From Owenia fusiformis (Eukaryota; Annelida; Polychaeta; Sabellida; Oweniidae), in assembly GCA_903813345.2 (NCBI GenBank), contig CAIIXF020000001.1:44283885-44347884 (forward strand): a stretch of DNA of 64,000 bases, given 5' to 3'. The notes beneath the pieces are model-generated. The model was not told the origin of the DNA, searched no databases, and was given only the letters and a program-made list of their open reading frames with translations. Both the position numbers and the translations under genes were made by a program. Position 1 is the first letter of the stretch. Every line of letters begins with the position of its first letter. Positions 37,301-49,300 of this stretch are shown here, piece after piece.

Positions 37301-40300
37301 TCTAGCTCAATTTTGAAGGAAGTTGCATCAATTTTTGTAAAATTCAACATAAATCTTATTTTTTTGGCTTGTTTATGCCACAATCGCACCCCCCTGACTG
37401 AAAACCGAAAATCTTTTTGGCGATCGCACCCCCCCCCCCCCTGACTGAAACCTGGCTACGCCCCTTTTACCTGATGTTTCATGCGAATGAATTGAATTAG
37501 ACCAATCTTACAATTGCAAGCTTGGCAGTTGTAAAATGAGTATGAGTAAATATTCAGCTTCAAAGATATTTGAAAATATAAGATCAGATGTTGGACCAAC
37601 TAAATCTTACTTTAGCTTAATACTGATCTTTGTTTCTTTCAGCTGTTTGCTAAACTTATGCTGTCTTTACTATTGATTTGAAATAGAATTTTATAAAATG
37701 AACATGAAACCAAAAATTGCCAAGGGGTTTTGTTCAAGAGAGGAACAGAGTCAATAATAGAAATGCATGTATGTATATCACGGGGTGCCATCGAATAATT
37801 TTGGCAACGTACCGGAGAACGACATTTTACTAAGAAATGGCAATAATTTAGCACAATATATTTTTTAACTAGAGTTCTACTTTGATTTTGACAAAAGTAA
37901 GTATTCCATGCAATGGCTATTTCATTCATGAGTTTGTAGGAATTCTGTTGGAATCCAGTTCTGATCAAGTACGAAGTTATTGAAATCGGCGCAGTCGGAC
38001 TTTACTCCGAAAGATGGTTTTTCGATTATAGCTTTTTACAACATTTAAGTATAGACTTTTGAAAAAAGTACAGAATAGTCCTTATACTATTGAATAATTC
38101 TGTTATTTCTGATTCACACGACTCTGATTTGTTTGATTAAAAAAAAAGTTTTAAAAATATTACTTAGGAACGTAACCGGAGCTGGGAACGTAACCGGAGC
38201 AGATCAGTTGAATTATATAATTTAAAAAAAATAAAATATATGATTTAAAGCATATATATTATTTACAAACACAAATGAATGTTAAAATGAGCATTTATTA
38301 CCCTTCACTTACAGGAAAATCAATGCATGGCAATTAGTTTAAATTAGAAATTAATTAGAAATTAGTATAACAGAGTGGGTTCTAATAGTTAGCTGAACAA
38401 ATACAATGGGTGAAATCAAATGGAATTATTTGCTTACTACATTTAATCACTTCATTCTCCATACAATGATTGTTCTATGTTTGATAGCCTTTCTAAGGTA
38501 AGTGCACTTATGCATGGTAAATACCAAATTTAATTTTTCACAATAGATAAATTTTTTTCTTTAAATAAAATGTAATAAATACGCATTCGAACAATCCCGT
38601 ATGTTTTTAAATTAGTATATGTGCTTTAAATCATATATTTTAATTTTTTGGATTAAATAATTCAACTGATCTGCTCCGGTTACGTTCCCAGCTCCGGTTA
38701 CGTTCCTAAGTAATATTTTAAAATTTTTTTTTAATTAAACAAATCAGAGTCGTGTGAATTAGAAATAACAGAATTATTCAAAAGTATAAGGACTATTCTG
38801 TACTTTTTTCAAAAGTCTATACTTAAATGTTGTGAAAAGTTATAATCGAAAAACCATCTTTCGGAGTAAAGTCCGTCTGCGCCGATTTCAATAACTTCGT
38901 ACTTGATCAGAACTGGGTTCCAACAGAATTCCTACAAACTCATGAATGAACTAGTTATTGCATGGAATACTTACTTTTGTCAAAATCAAAATAGAACTCT
39001 AGTTAAAAAATATATTGTGCTAAATTATTGCCATTTCTTAGTAAAATGTCGTTCTCCGGTACGTTGCCAAAATTATTCGATGGCACCCCGTGTATATGGT
39101 CAGGAAATCATTCCCCTGGAATCCAGAAGACAAGTAGTTTTCATTGTGTGATGTGAAGTAAAAATCTATAGTGGTTTCTTTAGATGGGAACAAATAGTAT
39201 AATTCAGTAAACTTACATTCTAGACAATCAGAGCTATTTAGAACATTTTCCTTGGAAACAGTATTTCTTATATAAAGTTAAGAATTTCATTTGTGAATTA
39301 TTTGAATAGTGCCTTTGAAAAGGTCAAATAAAATTGAAATATTGACTGAATGATGTCTTGTCTGGCAAATATCAGTGGGGGTGTTATAGGTAATCAACTG
39401 TGAAACTGATCGCTCAGTTGAACATTTACGAGACTCTTTGACTGGGACTGCAATATCCCAGATAATGGATTGAACTACAAAAATAAGTTTAACATTTGTT
39501 TTAAGAGGTAATATCACCAAGGGGTTAATTAACACAAAACAATATTTTCACTCATATATCTTCTTACAAATCTTTATGGTAATCTTTTGTCGCTGGGTAG
39601 ACAGGATAATGCTCTACCCTATAATAACCCAGAGGCTATGAGTAATTTTTTCTTCCTCTAATGCCAATCTATTTGTCATGGCCTTTCATAGGAATTTGAA
39701 CTGTGGAATAAAGCTAAGTTCACACCAATGGTGCTTTAAAGCAGTGTGCAAAGGGCTTTTCACGCCGCTTTAAAAGGCTTTTCACGCTGCTTTAAAGCGC
39801 TATCAAACCTTCCCTAAATTGCCCTCCCTCTCAACCACTTCTATGGACTCCTTACCCCAACCTCTCTTTCAACCAAACCTTGATATACCATTGTATCCCA
39901 AATGAGAGGTCTCCCATCCAGACAACTATTCCCCCAATATATCCTTCAGTCTTTTGCAAATAGGCAGCTAAAAATAAAATTCAAAGCTCAGAAGTTTTTG
40001 TTTATAGGTCACAGTAACCTGTACATTTTTCATTAAGTTATAATAACACTTTAATTGTCAATATTTCAAAAAATGAGATTTTCTAACATCTGCAGAAAAG
40101 CAAGGTCAACAGATAAAACTATATAATTTCCATTCTCTGATCATTTCAAGATTTGATTGACAGTTCTATTTTTACACAGAGTGAAATTGATGGCCTCTGC
40201 ATATATACAACCAAGGTCAGGCTGACCAGGCCATTCTCTAAGGCTATTTAAAAAACAGGTTTATTGCTAAAAGTGGTCAGTTTTATCCTTTATTTCTCAG

Positions 40301-43300
40301 CTAAAACACAATTTCAGAAAAAATGACCTTTCAAACCACTCTAGAAAATCTAATATCAGATGAGTTTAGAACTTTTTATTGAAACTTGTTTTTGTTTAAA
40401 AGGTGAATTTAGATGATTTTCATGGGGCTATTTTGTCAACGAATTTATTGAATTCTGGTTAACAATGTGTAACTACTGTACCAGGAGTACAGTATATTTT
40501 TTCAAAGAAGTATTGAAACAATTTTTTAGAACATAGAAAGTACATTGGGAATACTTTCTACAACTTAATACTGTATTACAAATGTACATAAACAAGGTGA
40601 ATCTTTGACATGTGCTATGAATGCAATATTTCTTTTAATAAGCATATTTTGCCTTCTTCTATAATTCAGTCACATCACTGCTAAGAAAGCTCAAACAACA
40701 GTCCAAAGAGAATTATGAGTCCAGAAGACCACTCCTCGTACAAGCCTTGAAAGAACTAGGTGACTTCTATCTTGAGCTTAAGTGGGACTTTCAAAGCTGG
40801 TGTAAGTATTATATTGTATAATTACCAACAAAAGTGGTGACATATTATTATAGTCTCCAACTTTTTATAGAAGGTGTTCAGCATTCAGTGGTTGGTGTTT
40901 TGGCAGTTGGTGTCTGTAACATATAGCAAGATGACAACATTATGCATGTTGTAAGCCTTGTTGTAATTTTAGTTGGAATTTTTGTATTTTCTGTGGTACC
41001 CAAGTATTGAAGCAACTTGGTATCCAGTCGAGGCACAAGAAGATTTTTGAAAGCATTTTGTTATTTTTTAATTTTTTGAGAAAAATCTTCTGAGATTTGT
41101 TTTAATTCCATGTAGAAATATAACTGATCCAGAGATATATTGACTCAAAATTGTTGTCAGTTCTCCATGAATTGCATTGTTTAGGGCACTTGACTGGATT
41201 GACTTGAAAAACAATTGACATTCTCAAGCATCCTTTGCCAGCTTGTCACAACTAAAACGAAGTACTGTATTTTTGAAATTCTTAATGACTATTGATGATA
41301 TTTATTCTTGTTTCATTCCAGTACCATTAGTTTCAAGAATCCTGCCCTCAGATATTTGCAAAATACATAAAAAAGGCAGTTGTGTAAGGTATGTATATCC
41401 AGAGGTTATTTAATGGCGTTATCGTGAGAAAAATATGATTTATCTCCCCAAGGGCATGGACCCCAAAAGATACATTAATTGACTGAGGGATAGTACCATT
41501 TTGTTAAAGAATGACTAAAGGAGCCAAGATAGAGACTTGGTAGCACTAGGTTGTGACATTGGTGCCTTGTTCTAGTGAGAAGATGTAAAATATTGAATGG
41601 ATGAACCTTAACTTTGATAGCTGATTAAACTTGAGGCCAGCAATATGTGTTTTGTTTAAGTGATGTATTTTTCTATTTCCCGGAGCATTTCATTATCCCA
41701 AATGAACAAAGTGCAAATTATTTGATCTGAGTATATTTGTGTAATACTATACAGAATATAGGATTTTCTGACTATTATTGCAATATACTGTAACATATGT
41801 TTTATTTGTTCATGCATGCAATTTTCATGAAAATTTAATTTTCTAATACATGCCTGAGAACTTGCCAGACCAGAATAAACTGCTTTTTTAATTTATTAAG
41901 GCTGTAAAAAGGCTGTACTCATAACCCCCAGCTATTACTACTTATTGTCACCAACTCTGTCTTTTGATATTGGTAATAAACTTAACCCCTCAGTTTTTTT
42001 GTTGTTTCATTATCCTCATTCTTGTCCTTGGTCCATTATAGTTTGGACCTCCCGAAACATCAGAATTACTCCTCAAATCCTGGATGATGTTTAATCCGTT
42101 TAGTGAACATTTGCAATAATCATCAAATATTGTGTGCTTTGTATACCACCAACCACCTTTGCATGTCTTAGCCTCCTTTGAAAAGTTTCCTCTGTCATTC
42201 GTTGAAAAGTAAAATGTGCGATCTTGTGTATAAAATGATTCAAATTGGCCACTGGAAAGTCTGTAGCATTCTGTTGCGTTACCATCACTTTTTGTTTGCA
42301 GCCAAATTGGTCTATCCTCGACAGGTTCATCAGACCATCGTCCAATTATTTCTTTCTGCGTAACATGGAAATGAGTTGTGTTGAAATAATCATGTTTTTG
42401 TTCAGGTCTGTAGTATCCATATATATTAAGATAAGGTTCATGAAGTAAAACATAGAAGTGCTTGTAGTCTCTGAACTGATAGTTTCCTTTTTGGTCCCAG
42501 ATCTGAAACATAGATATACTCATAAGTCCCATTACATTGTTATTTCATTTAAGACTGTTTTTTCTTTTTGGCTTTCACTTTCAACATCATCCGTGTTCTG
42601 TTTTTACTATGTTGCTTTGAGGGGCTAGTCGAACTCTCTAATTCAGGCTTTACATCATTCATGATGCTAATTCCATTTGGTACACAGTTACAGTTATCAT
42701 AGGAAGGATTGTTCTTCTCATACCACCAACCACCCTTGCAAACCTTTGCCTTGTCTGAATATGTACCCCGATCATTTGTTGAAAACTGCATTTTCATGGA
42801 AGAACCATAACAGTCACTTGCATTGCCTTTGATTTTTGCCCCAATACTAATAGGTGAATAGTAATAAGCTTGATAGTCATGTTCATATTTTGACACCTTT
42901 TTCTCTCCAATGTGGAAAGGCGTTATCCGCAAAAAGTGGTTCTTGTTAGCATTTTTTTTGTAATGTTGATACAGGCGAATTTGAAAATTTCTATAATCGA
43001 TGAATTCATAGCCTCCTGTCTTGTTCCAAAACTGAAATCAAATATATTTATAAATGTTTACAAATTGTTATTTATTTATTCTTTATTGTTATTTATTATT
43101 TTATGTCTTATCAATGCTTACTATTGTACTCAAACTGTCTAGTGAGCTTATTTATTGAGTTTCCTGCATGCATACTCACATACAGTTCTTATATTCATTC
43201 AAATTTCAGATGAGGAGTAATACTGAGTTGGAAAGACTTCATAATAAATTCAATAAAATCTATAGATCTTGAGTAGTTCTTCTATAGTATAGGTTATTTT

Positions 43301-46300
43301 TTGACAACTTGGACACAATACCACAATTTTTGCTATTTTGTAATAATGTACAACCATATATGTAGTGATAATAGTCTACAAAATACTGCGATTATGGAAT
43401 TGATGGGTTGACACTTAAAACATTTAAATGTCATATGAAAATTGAGTTTTAGTGAAGGGAATCAATTATTTAATATGATTTGTCTTTGAGAATGAAATTG
43501 TAGCATGGGGCAATTGTAATCAGCTGTTTTAGCCAGTTATTTATCCTATTATTAACTTATTAAAATCCAAATCATGCAAGCGTACAAGGAAAACAAACAC
43601 AAACTCTAGAAAAAACACAAACCTGTTTGCTGACAATTGTGTACATTTTATGGGCATAAAAAGGGATGACATACCAATTTGCAGTGATAACAAATACATA
43701 TCTATACATTTTATACCATATATTTAAACATGGCTATTATTCAAGGGTAAAAAATAAGAAAATAGGCAATATATGCCAAAGTAATCAATAACACTGTCAA
43801 TTTTGACGCATGTCAAATTATTCGTCGTTTCAACTGATTCTGATTGAACAAAATGCGATGGTACTTTCAGACCCTTATGATTGCAATTTGGATGTGTTTG
43901 TTTTTTCTGATTTACTCAAAATCGTGCAAGCAAGGGGACGCAAAACAAAGAATCTACTTTCTATGGCCTTACCTCAATTCTCAATACAGCAACATCCATG
44001 TTGGCCCAGACATTTTCCAGTCCCCACCAGAATTCTCCTTCCAGGTCTCCAAAGCCTTTGGAATAATCTCTCCATGGTCGATCAAAGTCTAATGATCCAT
44101 CAGTGCGAGTTTGAATAACTGTCCAATCTCCTTCAGCATCAAAATAACAGCGCATCTTTACAGCAGGAAACTTTGGGTCAAGTTGAATGTTATAAACACC
44201 TAAAAACAATACAAAGTTAGATGCCCGTCCAAAGAAACAGTTTGCAAAAAGTCTCGTAGAAAATGAGGCATATTAAATTTCATCAAAAAACTGTTGCAAT
44301 GGTGATCACCTTCATGTTTTGTATAGCGTGGTATCTTCAGTGCTTGTCTTACTGCTGTGCAGCTCTCTTGTACCGGACGCACCTTTATTTCTACCTGTCC
44401 TAGTGGCAACATCATTTGCCTTTTCCAGTTATACCACCAGATACCTTCCAAATATAATGTGGTCATTTCGTTAAGGTGTTTTAAATCCCATCAAAATCAT
44501 TAACAATATATATTTCATAGGGTTAAAAAATTTAGACAAATGTGTAGTTTTGGTAAAACAGTTGTTGAAAGGAGTGTCTGTGTCAGTGTATTTATTAAAG
44601 TTTATTACCGATAAATCTCAATATACATATCCTACCTTTGGTGAAAGAATAGTCTTTATTTTGAGTCTTCTTTCTCCTCTTTATATAAGGATTGTCATCT
44701 TCATTATGGCCATTTACATTCAAATCTGTACAGTTTGTGTACCACATCCCTCCTCCAAACATCTCAGCACAATTTGCATTCACAGCATAATCGTTATCTT
44801 CATCATAAGTACTGAATCTTGCACAAGGGGGATCAAATTTACTCAGGCCCAAAGGATCAAACCCATCTATGATATTTGCACAAAGTTCATATTCGTTGGC
44901 TTCATTTTTAATAGTTACCCCATTATAAATTGCACTTCTGTAACGCTCATTTATATACCCACGTAGCGTTTTGGTCCATGCCTCAATCATCATCATCATT
45001 GGTGTTGTTTGGTTTTGAAATATGTCAAATATGTTGTCGTTTCCCAACCAGAAGCTATTTCCATCTTGGAAACCAGTTTTGTACTTTTTCCAGTTGCGAT
45101 TCATTGATGTTGTTCCGTCATTTCTCTGAATAACTGTCCAGCCTCCAAACTTGCCATTTGCATCTGGTTGATCACAATAAACTTTGATTTTCTCTTTGGT
45201 ATTGTTCAAGCGGGGTGCAATTATATACCAACCTATAAAAAGGAATTAAGGTACATTTTGATTAATTTTTATGGATCTATAGTCAGCTATTTTCACTAAA
45301 AAATGTACTTCATTTTCAGATATGGTATCTAGTTTTGGAAGAAGGATGTTCATTTGGGCAGGGAAATTAAGATTCCATTCATGAATTTTAGAACTGTTTA
45401 TTTACAAGTACATGTAAATTAAATCAATGACAAATTGATATTTTCAAAGGTCATTATGTCGTGAGGGGTTGCTTAAACCAGAAGCCATAATAAAATTAAC
45501 TTGTTTTTCCACAACTTTCAACATTTCGACACCATTGTTTACCTTTATCCATGAAGTTATTGCCAATATTTGCTAAAACCTCCAAGCAATCCTTAGAGTT
45601 GAACTTCCCATCAGGGATGTACTTTAATGCCTTCACTTCTTTATGTGTTAACTTGAAAGCATCCTTTGTGATATATTGACTTGAGTCAGCCACATTGGCA
45701 GATTTCTGTTTGGTGCCACCATCACCTAATATAGAACCAATATGGGCTTGTTTGAAATATGCAGATTCTATTAACATGCCAGAAAAATAGTGCAAATTAC
45801 TTGACATGATGTCAAGGTTACTGGTCAGTATCAAGGGAAGGTAGTGGTCGTAACCTTCGCATATAAGATGGTGGACGCTAATTGTCGATTGATTTCGATA
45901 TTTTTAGTTTTCATTACTCTCTGGTTGACATTATGCTTTGATATTTGAACCAAATCAGGCCTATATGACATGGGAACTATGGAGTATGATAGTTTGTTCA
46001 TACATCATGCATGGGCACCACAGTTCAATGGTATCTTCCACCACTTAGGGAAGGTAACTGGAAATGTAAGATTCAGTGACGGTCATGTTAGTTTTCAATA
46101 CGCTGTAACTGGACATCCTAGCTCTCCATTATAAACTCTCATAACGTTACTGCATCACCGCATATCAGTGATCTTATCATCTGTAAAACCGAAATCTCAG
46201 TTACCTTCCTTTAAGTGGTGGAAGATATCGTTGAGCTGTGGTGCCGACACATGATATATGAACAAATGGTCATATTCCAGAGTCTCCATGTTATGTAAGT

Positions 46301-49300
46301 CAGATTTAGTTCAAATATCAAAGCATTATGTCAACTATAAAGTAGTTTAATTCAATGAAAACTAAAAATATCGAAATCGACACTTCCCGTCTGCTATCTT
46401 TGATGCGAAGGGGACGTCAGTTACCTTCGCTTGATACTGACCAGTGAAGGTTTCAATCATGGAAGAAACAAGAAGGTGCAGATTGTACTAACATATTTTA
46501 TTTATACATCAAAGACAAGTTTTTAAGCTCACATGGTGAGTTTATAGAAATTGAATTGTCCACTCTATTTGATAGTTCATAAACTAATGTCCTAAAAATG
46601 CCCAAAAATGCATGTAGATACTTAACTTTATTTGTCTTTAATTTTGGTGCTACTTAATTTGGCAATTTTGTGTTTTTGGGCCTATTGGAGTCTATTTAAT
46701 TTGGCGATTGTTTTCAATTTGATTTAAAGTACTCACCTCTGTGTATCAGAAGCAGGATCCAGATCAGCACAATGCCCTGCATCTTAGATTATATGTGTTG
46801 GTACCTTGATCACTATTATAATGAATGCCAGTGTATGAACATAGTTCTGGGACAAAATGTTTATACTTCTCTGCCAAAACAGTGAAGATTTCAATGCCAG
46901 TATGAAACAAGAAACAAAGAAATTTGATAACCCCAAAAGTCTGCCCTTCTCTGTCAAAACTATTATATACAGAACAATGTGTATTCCAGTGCCTCTGATA
47001 AATGATATTATATCAAAACTAGAAACAAAGCAATTTGATAACCCAGAATGTAATCAAATCACATCTGGATTGAAAAATAACAACTTAACTAATTGGTTGA
47101 AGCTTCCTTACCCAGAACATGAGATTCACAAAATGGTCAACTGAATCAACCAATCAGCATAGAACGATTTCAAGTAGAGAATTGATCATGTTGGGAGAAG
47201 TGTTTTGTATTTGTAATCAAAACCTTTCTTTGTTATGGTTGTTTTAGAACAAGGTCACAAATTATGAATTATAGTGCATGTTGACCCACTGTACAAATCA
47301 TTCCCTGTTCTGCAAATCTAGTATTTATCATGACCCCCCCCCCCCCCCAGGTTTCTATAGGCTTCAATGGAAAATGGCCCTTTTAAAAAAATTAGATTCT
47401 CGTAATATTCATTTCAGGGCCCTTGACAGTTTCCAAGTCCATACTTGCTATTATTTCTTATTTCCTACATTCTTCATGTTTATGTTTTCTTTGTTGTTTC
47501 AGGATGGACACTACCCTTGTTGACTTCAATGATATGAAGTGGGAGCGAGGAGACATCAGTTTCATATTTAATGGTGAAAAGAAGCCCTCCCATTCTCTAA
47601 AAGTACTGGATAATAAAACCAGAGTCTATCAACGAGTGCGACAAGAGGTTAGTTTAAGTTATCTTCATTTATTTGAAACAAAAAGTTTCCCCATCATTAC
47701 ATAGGTTTGGTGTTTTGGACTTCGATGATAAAAAACTGAAATTTATTGTTTAACTAGTTTGGAAATGGAATTGATATAACTTTGGAATTGGAATTCATTT
47801 GTTTAAATTGCTGCTGTATACAAAATGAGCATTAAATATTACATTTAACTTCATGTAAAAGAAAAAGTAGTTTGCGAAGTTGATGACCACATAACACCAG
47901 TGGTCCAGTGGTTACATCCTTTGTCTGCTAAAGACATGCACAAAGGATCAGAGCTCCATCACATTTAGATGTCTCCCTTGAGAAGATTACCATCCCCCAG
48001 TTTTTCATTTCCACAGAGTGCTGACAGAATAAACCTTGGAGTTTTAGAATCTTGAATTTGTGTATTTTGGGCTATATTTCTAGGATACAGAAGCTGAAAT
48101 TGAGGAAGAGGTTGATATTCTGATGTGCAGCGATATTGTAGCTGCACAGATGTCTACTAAAAATATCACATTCACTCGGGCACAAAGTGGATGGTTCTTC
48201 AAAGAGGACAAGAGTGTGAGTACTTCCTCAATATCATGTACAGTTATATAACTGCCACCTCCTTATTTAATCTCCTGTTTTGGGGGAGCCATGGATAGCC
48301 CGGAAGATTTTACCCTCCCTCTTATTTTTTCCATTTTGTCGCTGTTTTCAAATGTCTAACCCCACCTGCAAGTCACATTTTCAAAGAAAATTAAATTTTA
48401 CAAAGTTAATAAACAATTTTTGAAACCACATTTTAGGTGTGATTTTAAATGAGGTAAATCAAAATAACTTTCTTGCATTTGGTCTATTTGCTTCCAGTTT
48501 TTTAAACTGTTGCATTGTAGGTGTAGGACCTAAACTCTACAATAAGTTCTTTTGTTCAGTTAAAAAAGCAAAAAATTGAGTGTGGTCCAATATAATATAT
48601 CCACATGAATCAAGAAAACATAAATGTTTTGATTTCTTACAGGAAAAAGTTGGCACTTATAACACAGATTTCTATGCAGTACATGGACTTAATCTAGAAT
48701 CAAAAAAGCGGTAAGATTGGACATACATGTATATTTAATATTAATGTTGATTTCGTCAGCTTCTGTACAAAAGTTGTAGTTTAGAGCTCAGTGTTTCAAG
48801 AAGAAAAAAATTATATTCCAATGTGTTTTAAATAAAATATATTTTTTGACTCACTCACTGTATAGACAATATCATAATTCAAATCCATTGCACATAGGAA
48901 CTGTTTCTTCTAGTTATAAGGAGGCCCCTGCAGGGGGGCCTCCTATAGATTTTATAGATATTATTATTATTAGGAGGCCCTCCTGAAAGGGCCTCCTATA
49001 GCTTTTGTAGCTTTTCTTTATTCTTTATTCTTTATTCTTTATTTTTATTATTATTCTTCCAAAGCATTTTTCTCCTACTTCCAACTAGCTTTCAACTACC
49101 TACTATATGATCCTACTAGTAACCTTGGCTGGAATAGGGGGGAAAATATTTTTTATCTAGGTCAAGGTCAAAGGTCAAACTCTAGGTCAAATCTAAGTTT
49201 TTTTTCAAGTTTCTCAAGTTTGTCCTTCTACTTCATTATTTCTTGCGATGAATTAAACTGAAACTACATTTAAGTATTCTCTACAAATTGTTCACTATAT

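Noticed and set aside
37639-39151. Two similar open frames of 109 and 82 codons in opposite directions, with near-identical peptides
   Set aside because: They are the same sequence in the two arms of foldback element 2, read on opposite strands. There is no domain and no start context; similarity comes from the palindrome.
46857-47144. 95-codon open frame upstream of the fibrinogen-domain gene
   Set aside because: Contains a local direct repeat and no domain; no splice or homology support.
47885-47965. tRNA-like words GTGGTCCAGTGGTTACATCC and GATCAGAGCTCC
   Set aside because: A and B boxes are only roughly right and no cloverleaf folds; too weak to call.
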